Positions 8,898-19,272 of a DNA stretch of 64,000 nucleotides are shown piece by piece. Each line of letters starts with the position of its first letter. The stretch's first letter is position 1. Made by a program: the position numbers and the translations under genes. The stretch is taken from assembly GCF_964026535.1 (NCBI RefSeq), contig NZ_OZ032153.1:434001-498000 (forward strand), in the 5' to 3' direction. A model generated the notes under the pieces. That model saw only the letters and a list, made by a program, of their open reading frames with translations. It was not told where the DNA came from and searched no databases. This stretch comes from Candidatus Tisiphia endosymbiont of Sialis lutaria. Lineage in GTDB: Bacteria; Pseudomonadota; Alphaproteobacteria; Rickettsiales; Rickettsiaceae.

Positions 8898-11630
8898 TTA
8901 TTCATTACTTCCATGACAATATTTATATTTCTTACCGGAACCACAAGGACATATCTCATTTCTAGCCACCTTTCCCCAACTTGATTGATCTGATGGTATT
9001 CTATCCTGTGGATTGACTTGAGTTTTAATAGGTTTAAGCTGAGTTTCAATACTAATCCCTGCATTATATTTACTAAAAGCCGGGTCTTCCCTAGTTTCTC
9101 GCATGGTCTTTTGCAGTGTTTTGTTTGCCAAAGACATTGATTCTTTTTTAATGTGGCTAGTATCCATATGAAGATGACAAACTTTCTGGATAAATAGCTC
9201 CTTCAAATTATCAAGCATTTGTTCAAATAAATTGAACGCTTCTCTTTTATACTCGTTAAGTGGATCTTTCTGAGCATAAGCCCTTAGTGATATACCTTGT
9301 CGTAAATGATCTAAATTATGTAAATGATCTTTCCATACTTGGTCTAAAGTTGTTAGTAGAATATATTTAATTGCATCATTCATCAAGTCAACGCTATATG
9401 CTTCATTCTTTGCCTGGTATAGGTCATTTACCATTTGCACAACATTAGATGTCACCTCTATTTCGGTGACATTAGCCTTGGTTATAGATTCTTGATTTAG
9501 TTTTACAGCAAAAATACGTTGCAACTCTCCTGTTAAAGCATTTACATCCCAGTCTTCCCTATAAGAACCGGGGGGAATGAAAGTTAATACCACTTTTTCT
9601 ACTAGTTCTTTTGTCATGCTAGCTAAAAAATCATGGGCAGAGTTTGATGCAATGATATCAGTGCGTTGTTCGTAAACTATCTTACGTTGATCGTTCATAA
9701 CATCGTCAAAACGTAATAAATTTTTACGTATCTCGTAATTATGTCCTTCAACCTTCTGCTGAGCCTTCTCAAGTGAACGGCTAATCATAGGGTGATGGAT
9801 TGCTTCACCATCTTTTAAACCTAACGTTCTTAGGACTCCAGAAATACGATCTGAAGCAAAAATACGCATAAGGTCGTCTTCTAGAGACAAGAAGAATTTT
9901 GTACTACCTGGATCACCTTGTCTACCGGCTCTTCCTCGCAACTGGTTATCTATTCTACGACTCTCGTGTCTTTCGGTACCTATAACAAATAACCCTCCAG
10001 CCTCTATTACCCGCTGCTTCTCTTCAGATATTTGCTCCTTTATTTTGATCATTTCTAATTGATACTGTTCCTCAGGTAGGTTTTGTAGAGAAAGTTGCTC
10101 TATTAGCATTTCCGGATTACCACCAAGCATAATATCGGTACCACGACCTGCCATATTTGTCGCAATAGTCACAGCTTTAAATCGTCCAGCTTGAGCTATA
10201 ATAAACGCTTCCTGTTGATGAAATTTTGCATTTAAAACATTATGGGTTATTTTATTTATGGTAAGTAACTTAGAAATTTCTTCAGACTTCTCTATACTAA
10301 CCGTTCCAACCAAAACAGGTTGACCGCGATCATAACACTCTTGTATTAATTTTATAATAGCTTGATATTTATCGTGTTTATTGCCGTAAATTTCGTCATC
10401 ATAATCAATCCTAGTGATTGGATTATGAGTAGGAACAGCTAGTACATCAAGATTATATATGTCCTTTAACTCTGTAGCTTCGGTCATTGCCGTACCAGTC
10501 ATGCCTGATAATTTGGGATAATTCCTAAAATAGTTTTGAAAAGTAATAGAAGCCAAAGTTTGATTTTCGTTTTGAATTGGCACATGTTCTTTTGCCTCTA
10601 GTGATTGGTGTAACCCTTCAGAATAACGTCTACCTTCCATCACCCGCCCAGTAAATTCATCAATAATCATCACTTTGCCATCACGCACCAAATAATCAAC
10701 ATCACGATTGAAGAGAATATGGGCTCTCAATGATTGATTGACATAATGAACCAAACTTAAATTCTCAAAATCATAAAGACTTGAACCTTGTTCAATAAGA
10801 TTATTGGTCACAAGCATTGATTCTACATGAGTTATACCATCCTCAGTAAGATTAACGGTTCGTAATTTCTCATCTTTTTCGTAATCTTCATCTTTAAACT
10901 GACAAACCAATTTATCAATCTTAGTGTATAAATCCGAGCGATCATCTACTGGACCCGATATAATTAGTGGAGTTCTTGCTTCATCAATTAAAATTGAGTC
11001 AACTTCATCAATAATAGCGAATTTAAAGGGACGAAGTACCTTAGAGTCTTCGCTATATTTCATGTTATCTCTGAGAAAATCAAAGCCAAGCTCGTTATTA
11101 GTTGTATGAGTAATATCTGCTCTATAGGCATCATGTCTGTCTTTGTCACTGATATTAGCAACGATACACCCAACAGATAATCCTAAGAAATTATATATCT
11201 TCCCCATCCACTCAGCATCACGTTTTGCTAAATAATCATTTACCGTAACAACATGTACTCCTTCACCAGTAAGAGCATTCAAATATGCCGGTAATGTGGC
11301 AACTAAAGTTTTTCCTTCCCCTGTACGCATTTCAGTAATCATCCCACGATGCAATATCAATCCACCAATTAGCTGAACATCAAAATGCCTCATTCCATAG
11401 ACTCTTCTTGCAGCTTCTCGTACGACAGCAAAAGCTTCATAGGTTAGGTCATCTAATGACTCCCCATTTTTTAATCTTTGCCTAAATTGCTCTGTTTTAT
11501 TTCTCAATTGATCATCAGAAAGCTTTTGTATCGATGGTTCAAGCAAATTAATCTTTTCAATTTCTAAAAATAGTTTTTTGATATTTCTATCGTTTGCTGT
11601 GCCGAATAATTTTTTAAGTAAAGAAAACAT
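8898..11630 (-). CDS. secA: Preprotein translocase ATPase SecA
   Basis: The ATPase motor that pushes unfolded preproteins through SecYEG. It is 910 residues, the normal length. The first nucleotide-binding domain carries [13 protein letters not shown] near residue 100 and the [19 protein letters not shown] segment. The second carries NMAGRGTDI and the [13 protein letters not shown] motif. The C-terminus ends in the zinc and SecB-binding motif [14 protein letters not shown]. The divergent gene is an exported parvulin, a natural partner function in protein export. Confidence 0.98.
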   Translation of the reverse strand: MFSLLKKLFGTANDRNIKKLFLEIEKINLLEPSIQKLSDDQLRNKTEQFRQRLKNGESLDDLTYEAFAVVREAARRVYGMRHFDVQLIGGLILHRGMITEMRTGEGKTLVATLPAYLNALTGEGVHVVTVNDYLAKRDAEWMGKIYNFLGLSVGCIVANISDKDRHDAYRADITHTTNNELGFDFLRDNMKYSEDSKVLRPFKFAIIDEVDSILIDEARTPLIISGPVDDRSDLYTKIDKLVCQFKDEDYEKDEKLRTVNLTEDGITHVESMLVTNNLIEQGSSLYDFENLSLVHYVNQSLRAHILFNRDVDYLVRDGKVMIIDEFTGRVMEGRRYSEGLHQSLEAKEHVPIQNENQTLASITFQNYFRNYPKLSGMTGTAMTEATELKDIYNLDVLAVPTHNPITRIDYDDEIYGNKHDKYQAIIKLIQECYDRGQPVLVGTVSIEKSEEISKLLTINKITHNVLNAKFHQQEAFIIAQAGRFKAVTIATNMAGRGTDIMLGGNPEMLIEQLSLQNLPEEQYQLEMIKIKEQISEEKQRVIEAGGLFVIGTERHESRRIDNQLRGRAGRQGDPGSTKFFLSLEDDLMRIFASDRISGVLRTLGLKDGEAIHHPMISRSLEKAQQKVEGHNYEIRKNLLRFDDVMNDQRKIVYEQRTDIIASNSAHDFLASMTKELVEKVVLTFIPPGSYREDWDVNALTGELQRIFAVKLNQESITKANVTEIEVTSNVVQMVNDLYQAKNEAYSVDLMNDAIKYILLTTLDQVWKDHLHNLDHLRQGISLRAYAQKDPLNEYKREAFNLFEQMLDNLKELFIQKVCHLHMDTSHIKKESMSLANKTLQKTMRETREDPAFSKYNAGISIETQLKPIKTQVNPQDRIPSDQSSWGKVARNEICPCGSGKKYKYCHGSNE

Positions 11631-11707
11631 TTATATCCTAAATTCTGTAAATAACCTTATAAAATAGGGTATTTTATAATATTTATCAAACAAATTGTAA
11701 ATAGCTA

Positions 11708-11736
11708 TTGACGTCAGGTGGTTATCATTATAAAAT
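11708..11736 (+). promoter_or_regulatory. Promoter of the parvulin-type isomerase gene
   Basis: A -35 TTGACG (11708-11713) and a -10 TAAAAT (11731-11736) are separated by exactly 17 bases. The start codon follows 33 bases after the -10. This is one of the best sigma-70-like matches noticed in the window. Confidence 0.65.
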
Positions 11737-11769
11737 CTAGCCATAATAATAAATATAAATGGATAACAA

Positions 11770-12615
11770 ATGAAAAGAATATCTATAGCTTTTTTATCTG
11801 CTAGCTTACTTGCGAGCAGTGCTTTCGCTAACGAAGATAAAGTTGTTGCTACTTATAAAGGTGGCGAAGTAAAAGAATCGCAGATTATGCAGCAATTCCA
11901 GTCTTCTTTAGATAACCAACCAAGTGCTAAAGGTAAGAAATTTTCTGATCTTAATGCAAATATACAGAAAATGTTAGTTCATGGTTATATCGATACAAAA
12001 TTGCTTGAGCAAGAAGCTAAAAATTCTAATATTGAATCTTCAAAAGAATTTCAAGCTAAATTGAATATAGCGAAAAATCAAATGATTCAGCAAGAATTGA
12101 TGGAGCGTTATGTAAAATCTCATGTTGATGAGAAGATGATTAATGCTGAATATGATAAACTAGTTGCTAGCTTAAAAGGAAAAGAAGAAGTAAAAGTAAG
12201 CCATATTTTGCTTGCAACTGAAAAAGAAGCAGTAAATATAAAAAATAGGCTTAATAAAGGAGAAAAATTTGCTAAGCTTGCTAAAGATTTGTCAAAAGAT
12301 GAAGGCTCTAAAGAAAATGGCGGAGAAATAGGCTATATTACTTCTGGACAATTAGTACCTGAATTTGAAAATAAAGCATTATCAATGAAAGTAAATGAAA
12401 TCTCTTCTCCGGTTAAAACTCAGTTTGGTTGGCATATTATTATGGTTCTTGACAAAAGACCTGCACAGATACCTTCTAAAGAGGAAGCTACCGCTAATAT
12501 AACCAATAGGCTTAGTAGGGATGCTATATTAAAGTATGTCGCTGATCTTGAGAGTAAAGCTGATGTCAAAATAATGTTACCACAGTCACAAGTAACAGAT
12601 GAGACTAAAAAATAG
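11770..12615 (+). CDS. Exported parvulin-type peptidyl-prolyl isomerase
   Basis: A periplasmic foldase that isomerises proline bonds in exported proteins. Residues 1-20 are a clear Sec signal peptide ending ASSAFA before NEDK. A SurA/PrsA-like helical N-domain follows. The PpiC parvulin domain spans about residues 133-235, with VKVSHILL, the DLSKDEGSKENGGEIGYI segment and FGWHIIMV near its end. Length is 281 residues, matching the rickettsial parvulin-like protein (Plp). It has its own strong promoter and is divergent from secA. Confidence 0.9.
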   Translation: MKRISIAFLSASLLASSAFANEDKVVATYKGGEVKESQIMQQFQSSLDNQPSAKGKKFSDLNANIQKMLVHGYIDTKLLEQEAKNSNIESSKEFQAKLNIAKNQMIQQELMERYVKSHVDEKMINAEYDKLVASLKGKEEVKVSHILLATEKEAVNIKNRLNKGEKFAKLAKDLSKDEGSKENGGEIGYITSGQLVPEFENKALSMKVNEISSPVKTQFGWHIIMVLDKRPAQIPSKEEATANITNRLSRDAILKYVADLESKADVKIMLPQSQVTDETKK

Positions 12616-12708
12616 CCTAGTATTATATTCAAAGATGTGCTAAGGGTAGAGATCATGCTTTAAAACAAGTTTTGGTCTCTTTACCTCTTTGCAAACGCTA
12701 GACCTTTG

Positions 12709-12808
12709 TAGTCAATTCAGGAGAATTTGGGGTTAGGAACGATGGAACCTATAAGTAATAGGAAAGCATTGAGCGATGACGTCACTAACTTCTCATCAAT
12801 TGACTATA
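12709..12808. repeat. Palindromic element family B upstream of tRNA-Phe
   Basis: It starts TAGTCAATTCAGGAGAATTT and closes with CTTCTCATCAATTGACTATA. An ORF through it (12727-12915) gives a peptide close to the family B insert in the glutamate dehydrogenase (PISNR..., SSIDY), which confirms the same family. Confidence 0.85.
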
Positions 12809-12825
12809 GACCTTTAGTAAAAAAC

Positions 12826-12901
12826 GGCCAGATAGCTCAGTTGGTAGAGCAAAGGATTGAAGATCCTTGTGTCGCTGGTTCGATTCCTGCTCTGGCCACC
12901 A
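12826..12901 (+). tRNA. tRNA-Phe (anticodon GAA)
   Basis: It folds as a standard cloverleaf. The acceptor stem is GGCCAGA / TCTGGCC, the D arm GCTC...GAGC and the anticodon stem AAGGA / TCCTT, with loop TTGAAGA placing GAA at 12859-12861. The T loop is TTCGATT. The discriminator is A at 12898, and the CCA end is encoded in the genome (12899-12901). The T stem has one T-T mismatch (GCTGG / CCTGC). It is 18 bases downstream of a family B repeat. Confidence 0.96.
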
Positions 12902-13002
12902 TCTTTAACAAATGAAATTTGCCAAAAAGCTTCTTGGTCTATTTAGTGACTCGCCTTGCAAATAACCTTCATGGCAATTTAAAAATTGCAGAAAATAATT
13001 GA

Positions 13003-13086
13003 TATCATTGCGAGCCATCGTAGGTGGCGTGGCAATCCATAAAAGAGTAGAGATTGCTTCGTCGGCTAACGCCTTCTCGCAATGAC
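13003..13086. repeat. Palindromic element family A
   Basis: Arms ATCATTGCGAGCC ... and ... CTTCTCGCAATGAC, with the inner pair GGCAATCC / GATTGCTTC. It lies in the gap between tRNA-Phe and the AEC permease. The remaining bases (13087-13267) show no gene. Confidence 0.85.
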
Positions 13087-13267
13087 AACTTTCTAATTAT
13101 TACCTTTTTAAACTAACGTATGTGTACGTAAGGTGAGTAACTAATTAATTGAACTATAATACTAATCGGGTTAGCTATATTTAAGTATACGTCTTGATTT
13201 GCAATAAAACTCTGATATTATGCAAATTGAAAAATTTAATTGTAACGCATAATTTACAGCTAATTGC

Positions 13268-14233
13268 ATGACAATTAGCAATTGGGATAATCGTAGACTG
13301 ATGAATGATATCTTCTCTAGTACATTACCTATTCTTTTAATTCCATTACTTGGTAGTATTATCAAAAGGAAATGGTTAACTTCTGAAGAATTTTGGAGGG
13401 GGATAGAAAAATTATCGTATTTCTTTCTTTTTCCTATCATGCTTTTCAATAGTATATCCGTAGCTGATTTAAATGCATCTTCTATAATAAGGCTGGTACT
13501 TGCATTAATCATCTCCTCTTCTATTATTGCTGTTGCTTTAATTATTTATCAGAAAAAAACCAACTTTGATAAAATTCAGTTTACTTCAACCTTTCAAGGG
13601 GCAGTACGTTATAATAATTATATCTTTTTTGGCGTTAGTAGTCCTCTTTTGGGGCAGGAAGGACTTGCTATAGTATCGGCGATTGCATCCTATATGATTA
13701 TTTTTACCAATATCATATCAGTAATGATTTTCTCACATTATGTTCCTGATAGCTCTGTAGCTCAGAGTTCTAAAACTAGCTTTATATGGACACTTAAATT
13801 AATAGTACAAAATCCCTTGATTATCGCTAGTATTATTGGATTCCTTTTTAATTATTCTAATTTAGAATTACATCTTATCATAAAAAAAACCTTATCTACC
13901 CTATCTGATTCTGCTTTAGCTATAGGTATGCTTAATGTTGGAGCAGGTCTTAAATTCTTTATGCGTGGTACGATTCTGAAAAATGTATTATTTACTAGTT
14001 TTGTTAAGTTAGTGGCTTTTCCTATTGTTACAATAATAGTATTGTCATTAATGTCAATTACTGGTACTGCTAAATCAGTTGGGGTTCTATATAGTTGTTT
14101 ACCATGTGCTAGTACCTCTTATGCTTTATCACGTCAGCTTGGTGGAGACCCAGAATCTATGGCATCAATTATTACTTTCACAACACTTTTTTCAATAGTT
14201 TCATTGTCAGTTCTGATGTGGATAAATATCTAA
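13268..14233 (+). CDS. AEC-family transporter (auxin efflux carrier-like permease)
   Basis: An inner-membrane permease of 321 residues, with about ten hydrophobic segments in two halves, the AEC family layout. Bacterial members are mostly predicted exporters or carriers of small organic acids such as malate. The malic enzyme fusion starts only 36 bases downstream in the same direction, so import or export of malate or another C3-C4 acid is a reasonable guess, but it is inference. An alternative start is at 13301 (MNDIFSS). Family assignment is fairly sure; substrate is unknown. Confidence 0.8.
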   Translation: MTISNWDNRRLMNDIFSSTLPILLIPLLGSIIKRKWLTSEEFWRGIEKLSYFFLFPIMLFNSISVADLNASSIIRLVLALIISSSIIAVALIIYQKKTNFDKIQFTSTFQGAVRYNNYIFFGVSSPLLGQEGLAIVSAIASYMIIFTNIISVMIFSHYVPDSSVAQSSKTSFIWTLKLIVQNPLIIASIIGFLFNYSNLELHLIIKKTLSTLSDSALAIGMLNVGAGLKFFMRGTILKNVLFTSFVKLVAFPIVTIIVLSLMSITGTAKSVGVLYSCLPCASTSYALSRQLGGDPESMASIITFTTLFSIVSLSVLMWINI

Positions 14234-14269
14234 TAGTAGAAAACTTGAAGTAATTAAGGAGTAACATTT

Positions 14270-16540
14270 ATGGATGAAATGAATAAAATAAATTATCTCA
14301 AAGCCTTAGAATATCATAGCAATGGAAAACCAGGCAAAATTGCTATTGCTGCAACTAAGCCTTTGGATACTCAACAGGACTTGGCTTTGGCTTATACGCC
14401 AGGGGTAGCAGCACCATGCCTTGAAATTGCTAAGAATATAGATGACGTTTATAAATATACGGCTAGAGGTAACTTAGTTGCTGTAATAACTAACGGCACA
14501 GCCATTCTTGGTCTTGGTAATTTGGGGGCAGCTGCGTCAAAACCGGTAATGGAAGGAAAAGCTGTTTTATTCAAGAAATTTGCTGATATTGATTCTATTG
14601 ATCTTGAAATAGATACTACTGATCCAGATGAGTTTATTAATGCCGTAAAATATCTTGGTTATAGTTTTGGCGGTATTAATTTAGAAGATATTAAATCTCC
14701 TGAATGTTTTATAATTGAGGAAAAATTAAAAAGCTGTATGCAGATACCAGTTTTTCATGATGATCAGCATGGAACGGCTATTATTGCTGCAGCAGGTCTT
14801 ATTAATGCGGCATATATTACCAATCGTTCATTGGATAATTTAAAAATTGTAGTAAGTGGTGCAGGGGCGGCAGCGATTGCTTGTATTGAATTACTAATTG
14901 CTCTTAGTGTCGACAAAAAAAATGTTATACTATGTGATAAAATGGGGGTTGTTTACAAGGGTCGAAAAGAAGGGATGAATGAATGGAAGGAATTATACGC
15001 TGTCGAAACCGATTTGCGTACCATAAGTGATGCTATGAAGTCAGCTGATGTATTCCTTGGTTTATCTTCTAAAGGTGCGGTATCAAAAGAAATGGTAGCT
15101 AGCATGGCTCAAAATCCCATTATTTTCCCGATGGCTAACCCAGACCCAGAAATTACTCCAGAGGATATACAGTCAGTTAGAAGTGATGCGATTATTGCTA
15201 CAGGACGCTCTGATTACAATAATCAGCTTAATAATGTTATGGGATTCCCGTATATTTTCCGTGGAGCTTTAGATGTTAGAGCTACTACTATCAATCAGGA
15301 AATGAAAATAGCTGCAGCCCTTTCTTTAGCGGAGCTAGCAAGACAAGCTGTACCCGATGAAGTTTATAAAGCATATCCTGGTAGAAAAATGATTTTTGGC
15401 CCAGAGTATATAATTCCTGTGCCATTTGACCCAAGATTAATTACCACTGTTTCGATGGCAGTAGCTAAGGCAGCTATAGATAGTGGGGTTGCTAGAATTA
15501 CAGATTTTGACTTCAAGAATTATGCAAAGGAATTGGAGAGCAGACTAAATCCTACCTCGCATTACATGAATCTGTTATTTGAAAGAATCCAACAATCAGT
15601 GCCTAAAAGAGTAGTCTTTGCTGAGGGCGAGGAGGAAGAGGTAATTAAGGCTGCTATTATTATGCGAGATGCTGGTTATGCTCACCCTATCCTAGTGGGT
15701 AGGTATGATAAAATATCTGCTGTTTTAAATAAAATAGGTATGAATTATGATTTAGATGGTATTACCGTAATGAATGCGGCTATTAACCAAAATCTTAATA
15801 AATATATAGATACTCTTTATAGCCAATTACAGCGTAAAGGGTATTTATACCGTGACTGTGCTAGACTTGTTAAAAGTGATAAAAATATATTCTCAGCTAT
15901 CATGATAGCTTGCGGTGATGCAGATTGTATGGTTACTGGCGTAACAAAGAGCTATTATAATAGTTTAGAGGATATTATGAAGGTAATGGAACCCAAAAAG
16001 AATAATAGAATATTGGGATATTCTATTATGATTACCAAGGAACATAATATAATTATTGCTGATAATAGCGTGACTGAACTACCAAGTGAGCAAGATCTTG
16101 TAGAAATAACTTTGCAAACTGCCAGTATAGCAAGGAATATAGGAATGACGCCAAAGATTGCTCTACTTTCCTTCTCAACTTTTGGTAATCCAATGAGAGA
16201 AAAGGCAAATAGAGTAAGGGAAGCTGTTAGAATCCTAGATAGGATGAATCTAGATTTTGAATATGATGGTGAAATGTCAGCTGATGTTGCTCTGAACCCC
16301 AATTTACGTAATTCGTATAAGTTTTGTCGGTTATCAGGTTCCGCTAATGTCTTGATTATGCCTGGTTTGCATTCAGCTGCAATTTCAACGCAACTATTAC
16401 AAGAATTAGCCAGAGGTGTTTTTATCGGACCAATAATTAATGGTTTTGAATATCCGGTACAAATAGTACGAATGGGGGCATCAGCAAGTGAGATAACAAA
16501 AATTGCTACATTTGCTTGTATAGATGCAATAAACCTTTAG
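14270..16540 (+). CDS. maeB: Malic enzyme fused to a phosphotransacetylase-like domain
   Basis: Oxidative decarboxylation of malate to pyruvate, probably NADP-dependent as in the MaeB class. The protein has 756 residues, normal for the fusion. The malic enzyme part covers about residues 1-430, with [11 protein letters not shown], the metal and substrate site FHDDQHGTA and the nucleotide-binding VVSGAGAAA. The phosphotransacetylase-like half follows from about 435 ([15 protein letters not shown]). In other MaeB proteins this half is regulatory and lacks transacetylase activity. A strong AAGGAG ribosome site precedes the start. The close AEC permease suggests a joint malate-use unit. Confidence 0.95.
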   Translation: MDEMNKINYLKALEYHSNGKPGKIAIAATKPLDTQQDLALAYTPGVAAPCLEIAKNIDDVYKYTARGNLVAVITNGTAILGLGNLGAAASKPVMEGKAVLFKKFADIDSIDLEIDTTDPDEFINAVKYLGYSFGGINLEDIKSPECFIIEEKLKSCMQIPVFHDDQHGTAIIAAAGLINAAYITNRSLDNLKIVVSGAGAAAIACIELLIALSVDKKNVILCDKMGVVYKGRKEGMNEWKELYAVETDLRTISDAMKSADVFLGLSSKGAVSKEMVASMAQNPIIFPMANPDPEITPEDIQSVRSDAIIATGRSDYNNQLNNVMGFPYIFRGALDVRATTINQEMKIAAALSLAELARQAVPDEVYKAYPGRKMIFGPEYIIPVPFDPRLITTVSMAVAKAAIDSGVARITDFDFKNYAKELESRLNPTSHYMNLLFERIQQSVPKRVVFAEGEEEEVIKAAIIMRDAGYAHPILVGRYDKISAVLNKIGMNYDLDGITVMNAAINQNLNKYIDTLYSQLQRKGYLYRDCARLVKSDKNIFSAIMIACGDADCMVTGVTKSYYNSLEDIMKVMEPKKNNRILGYSIMITKEHNIIIADNSVTELPSEQDLVEITLQTASIARNIGMTPKIALLSFSTFGNPMREKANRVREAVRILDRMNLDFEYDGEMSADVALNPNLRNSYKFCRLSGSANVLIMPGLHSAAISTQLLQELARGVFIGPIINGFEYPVQIVRMGASASEITKIATFACIDAINL

Positions 16541-16547
16541 GATAATT

Positions 16548-16659
16548 TAGAGACCGCCTGCAATAACTAAAGTAATTCTATTTTTGTTATTCCCGCTTCT
16601 TCTCATTGTCATTCCCGCTTCGGTGCGGAATCTAGCCCCCTACTTACGCAGGGGTGACA
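16548..16659. repeat. Truncated family C element followed by a family D element
   Basis: Bases 16548-16586 match the first 40 bases of the full family C element at 61943 (AGACCGCCTGCAATAACTAA...), then the match stops. A family D element occupies 16608-16659 (GTCATTCCCGCTTCGGTGCGG ... CGCAGGGGTGACA). The D element runs into the 3' end of the MazG-like gene on the opposite strand. Confidence 0.75.
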
Positions 16660-17080
16660 CTAAGTTAAGCAGGTCAGATGGTTTTATTTCAGGATATTTT
16701 TCTGGTCTAGCTAAAAAATAACCAATATTTTCGTTGTCAGAATGCATTTCTATATAAGAGCCATAAATACGATTATCAAAACCACCATCTTTCTGTTTCT
16801 TAATAAACCGCTTTGCTTCAATTTGTTCCATCGATAAGTTGTATTCTTTACTTAATGCATAAATTACTTCAAGCAAATCAGCTAGTTCTTCAGAAACTTC
16901 ATCGGGTGTTTGGGCATCAATCACTTCTTGTGATTCTTCCAACAATTTATCCTTAAGACGCTGGATATATTCATCTTCTTTCATACTACGTTCAAATACC
17001 GAAACACCACGAGACCGCATAATTCCTGGTACCAAATCACGAATGAGTTTATCCATTTTAAAACAATATTTTCTTGTCAT
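16640..17080 (-). CDS. MazG-like nucleotide pyrophosphohydrolase
   Basis: An all-alpha NTP pyrophosphohydrolase, likely a house-cleaning enzyme for non-canonical nucleotides. The N-terminal DKLIRDLVPGIM segment and the metal-binding acidic residues (LLEESQEVIDA, then EELADLLEVIYAL) fit the MazG/PRA-PH superfamily. Length is 146 residues. The last residues (VSPLRK) and the stop codon are encoded by the family D repeat at 16608-16659, so the original C-terminus has probably been replaced. The catalytic core is intact. Confidence 0.75.
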   Translation of the reverse strand: MTRKYCFKMDKLIRDLVPGIMRSRGVSVFERSMKEDEYIQRLKDKLLEESQEVIDAQTPDEVSEELADLLEVIYALSKEYNLSMEQIEAKRFIKKQKDGGFDNRIYGSYIEMHSDNENIGYFLARPEKYPEIKPSDLLNLVSPLRK

Positions 17081-17240
17081 AATTTTTTCGTTATAATTTT
17101 TTGTAATAGTAACTCACCATACACATAACCCTGTTACAAAAATAATTTTCTAAAATAATATCTTTTGTTATTAGTGGCACTAAATATTTATGCTATATTT
17201 ATTTTATAACTGATATAGGGTATTAATTAAGAGCGTTTTT

Positions 17241-18332
17241 ATGGCAAAAATTAAAATAACAGAAAAAGAGAGAGATAGCTACATATCAAATAAATCATTT
17301 TTGGAACATGTTTTCATATATGCTATTAAAGCTGGGGACAATAAAACACTTGAATTGTTAAATAGTAGGTGTCCTAATTTCAATTCTAAAATTAAATCAG
17401 AAGATTTATTTCAAGCATTAACGCCCCTAGTCGTAAGTGATAAACATGCAAAGATAGTAAAATTAATAATTAACAAATTTGGCAGTGAATTAAGTCAGCA
17501 AAGAGATACAAGAGAGGCAACTTTACTTGATCAAGCTGCTTGCTATGGAGCTGCAAAAATTGTAAAAATCTTACTTGCAAATAAATTTGATCCTAATAAT
17601 CAAGATTTTTATGGACATACTGCGTTACATCGTGCAGTAACTGTTAATAGTATAAAAACTGTTCGTTTACTGATTAAACATCCTGGAATAGACTTAAATA
17701 TTCAAGATAAGGACGGCAATACACCACTTCACTTAGCAATTTTTCATAAGGATTATTTAATATTAGGAGAATTAAAAAATGTAGGAGCAAAGCAAAATGT
17801 AGCAAATAAAAGAGGCTACAATTATGTTGAACTCCATAAGGCGTTGGTGAAAGAAAGTGCTAAAGTTACAATGCCAAACTTACAACCACCTGAGGAAAAA
17901 GAAAACGCCAAATTCTATGAAGGAATGACAAATTTTTATAAGGGTATTTTATCGGATGAAAATCAAGTAGAATATTTTGTTAGGGCTATCAATAGTATAA
18001 AAACCTTCCTTAATGGATTGCCAATATCTGACACAAAAGACTTTGCTAGTGAAAGCTTAGTGGCATTAGTTAAATTATATGAATACTATAAATATAAAGA
18101 TTGTAAAGATAGTAATAAATTACAAAAATATATCATATATAAAGCAAAAGCTTTGGGGGTATATGATGTTTTAGCAGTATTACATAATATAAACGAAAAA
18201 ATTGAGCCTGAGTGTAGTAAACAGGAGTCGGGACTGTTAATTGCATCAATGAGTTTATATGATGATACAGTAGTACCAGTTGGTTCTTTATGCTTTAGTA
18301 ATGATGATGGTATGAATTTAACTGTAGGATAG
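17241..18332 (+). CDS. Ankyrin-repeat protein
   Basis: A protein of 363 residues with no signal peptide. Ankyrin repeats are visible at about residues 90-200, for example ATLLDQAACYGAAKIVKILL, then GHTALHRAVTV and GNTPLHLAIFH. The N-terminal 80 residues may include a degenerate repeat. The C-terminal about 150 residues are helical with no family recognised. Ankyrin proteins of intracellular bacteria often act as secreted effectors binding host proteins; that role here is inference. The gene is alone, with divergent or repeat-filled surroundings. Confidence 0.8.
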   Translation: MAKIKITEKERDSYISNKSFLEHVFIYAIKAGDNKTLELLNSRCPNFNSKIKSEDLFQALTPLVVSDKHAKIVKLIINKFGSELSQQRDTREATLLDQAACYGAAKIVKILLANKFDPNNQDFYGHTALHRAVTVNSIKTVRLLIKHPGIDLNIQDKDGNTPLHLAIFHKDYLILGELKNVGAKQNVANKRGYNYVELHKALVKESAKVTMPNLQPPEEKENAKFYEGMTNFYKGILSDENQVEYFVRAINSIKTFLNGLPISDTKDFASESLVALVKLYEYYKYKDCKDSNKLQKYIIYKAKALGVYDVLAVLHNINEKIEPECSKQESGLLIASMSLYDDTVVPVGSLCFSNDDGMNLTVG

Positions 18333-18436
18333 ATTAGTTTTTTAAGTTATTTTATAAAAAATGGTTCCTATTTTCTTATATTTAGATCATAATCCGTCGT
18401 TGTTGTTCATGGGAAAAGATCAAAAAGTAATAATAA

Positions 18437-18985
18437 ATGACTATTGACAAAAATATACCAAATTATCTGACGATAGCTCGTATAGCGGTTATTCCAATTA
18501 TTGTAATGACCTTTTATCTAGATAGTTCTAAGCTTGCTCATAGAATTGCAGCGATATTATTTATTTTAGCTAGTATTACTGATTTTTTTGATGGTTATCT
18601 TGCTAGGAAGTTTGATTTAGTATCAGGATTTGGTAAAATGTTTGATCCTATAGCTGATAAATTATTAGTAGGTTGTGTAATTATAATGTTGGTAAAAAAA
18701 GGAGTTGCAGGAGAGATACCGTGTTTATTAATTTTGGCTCGTGAATTTTTGGTGGCTGGGTTACGTGAATTTTTAGCTTTAATTCAAGTAAGTATTCCTG
18801 TATCTAGATTAGCTAAGATTAAAACATTTACCCAAATGTTCGCTTTGTCAGTATTAATTCTTGGTTCTAAAGGTTCGGGTATAATTCACATGGATTTAAT
18901 AGGGCAAATAGCTTTATGGATTGCCGCACTTCTGACTGTCATAACAGGATACTCATATTTGCAGGCTTGCAGTAAATATTTTTAA
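18437..18985 (+). CDS. pgsA: CDP-diacylglycerol--glycerol-3-phosphate 3-phosphatidyltransferase
   Basis: Makes phosphatidylglycerol phosphate, the committed step to phosphatidylglycerol and cardiolipin, in the inner membrane. The CDP-alcohol phosphotransferase signature DG-x2-AR-x8-G-x3-D-x3-D is complete ([19 protein letters not shown], then PIAD). Several transmembrane helices are predicted from hydrophobic runs. Length is 182 residues, typical. No close operon partner. Confidence 0.93.
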   Translation: MTIDKNIPNYLTIARIAVIPIIVMTFYLDSSKLAHRIAAILFILASITDFFDGYLARKFDLVSGFGKMFDPIADKLLVGCVIIMLVKKGVAGEIPCLLILAREFLVAGLREFLALIQVSIPVSRLAKIKTFTQMFALSVLILGSKGSGIIHMDLIGQIALWIAALLTVITGYSYLQACSKYF

Positions 18986-19272
18986 ACAAGTAGGCTTTTG
19001 TAAAAAAATTGATTACCAAAAAGCAATATTACTATTAGTTCGTTTTTTCTTTTAAAATAATTATTCATTAACAATGGAAAAAATTAAATTTATTGACATA
19101 ATAGTAACTTAACGTAGCATAAAAAGTGTGATATATAACTAAACATAGGGGTATTTAAGCTGCGACATGTGGTTATCAAGCAGCTAATGAACCTAAGAGG
19201 CTGTCGGGGTAATTATCTTCAACAGTTTCCTAGGGCATTTTGTGTAATTTTCAACTATTAGTTTATTGATTT
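18986..19272. other. AT-rich intergenic stretch before the sensor/NB-ARC locus
   Basis: There is no gene here. An inverted repeat AGCTGC...GCAGCT brackets about 16 bases near 19159-19185, and a TTGACA hexamer lies at 19094-19099 without a well-spaced -10. Confidence 0.5.

Noticed and set aside
12727-12915. Plus-strand ORF of 62 residues before and through tRNA-Phe
   Set aside because: It translates a family B repeat and then the tRNA gene; no ribosome site or family match.
19094-19099. TTGACA as a -35 for the sensor/NB-ARC locus
   Set aside because: No -10 hexamer lies at 16-18 bases; the best candidate is at 19 bases and is weak.
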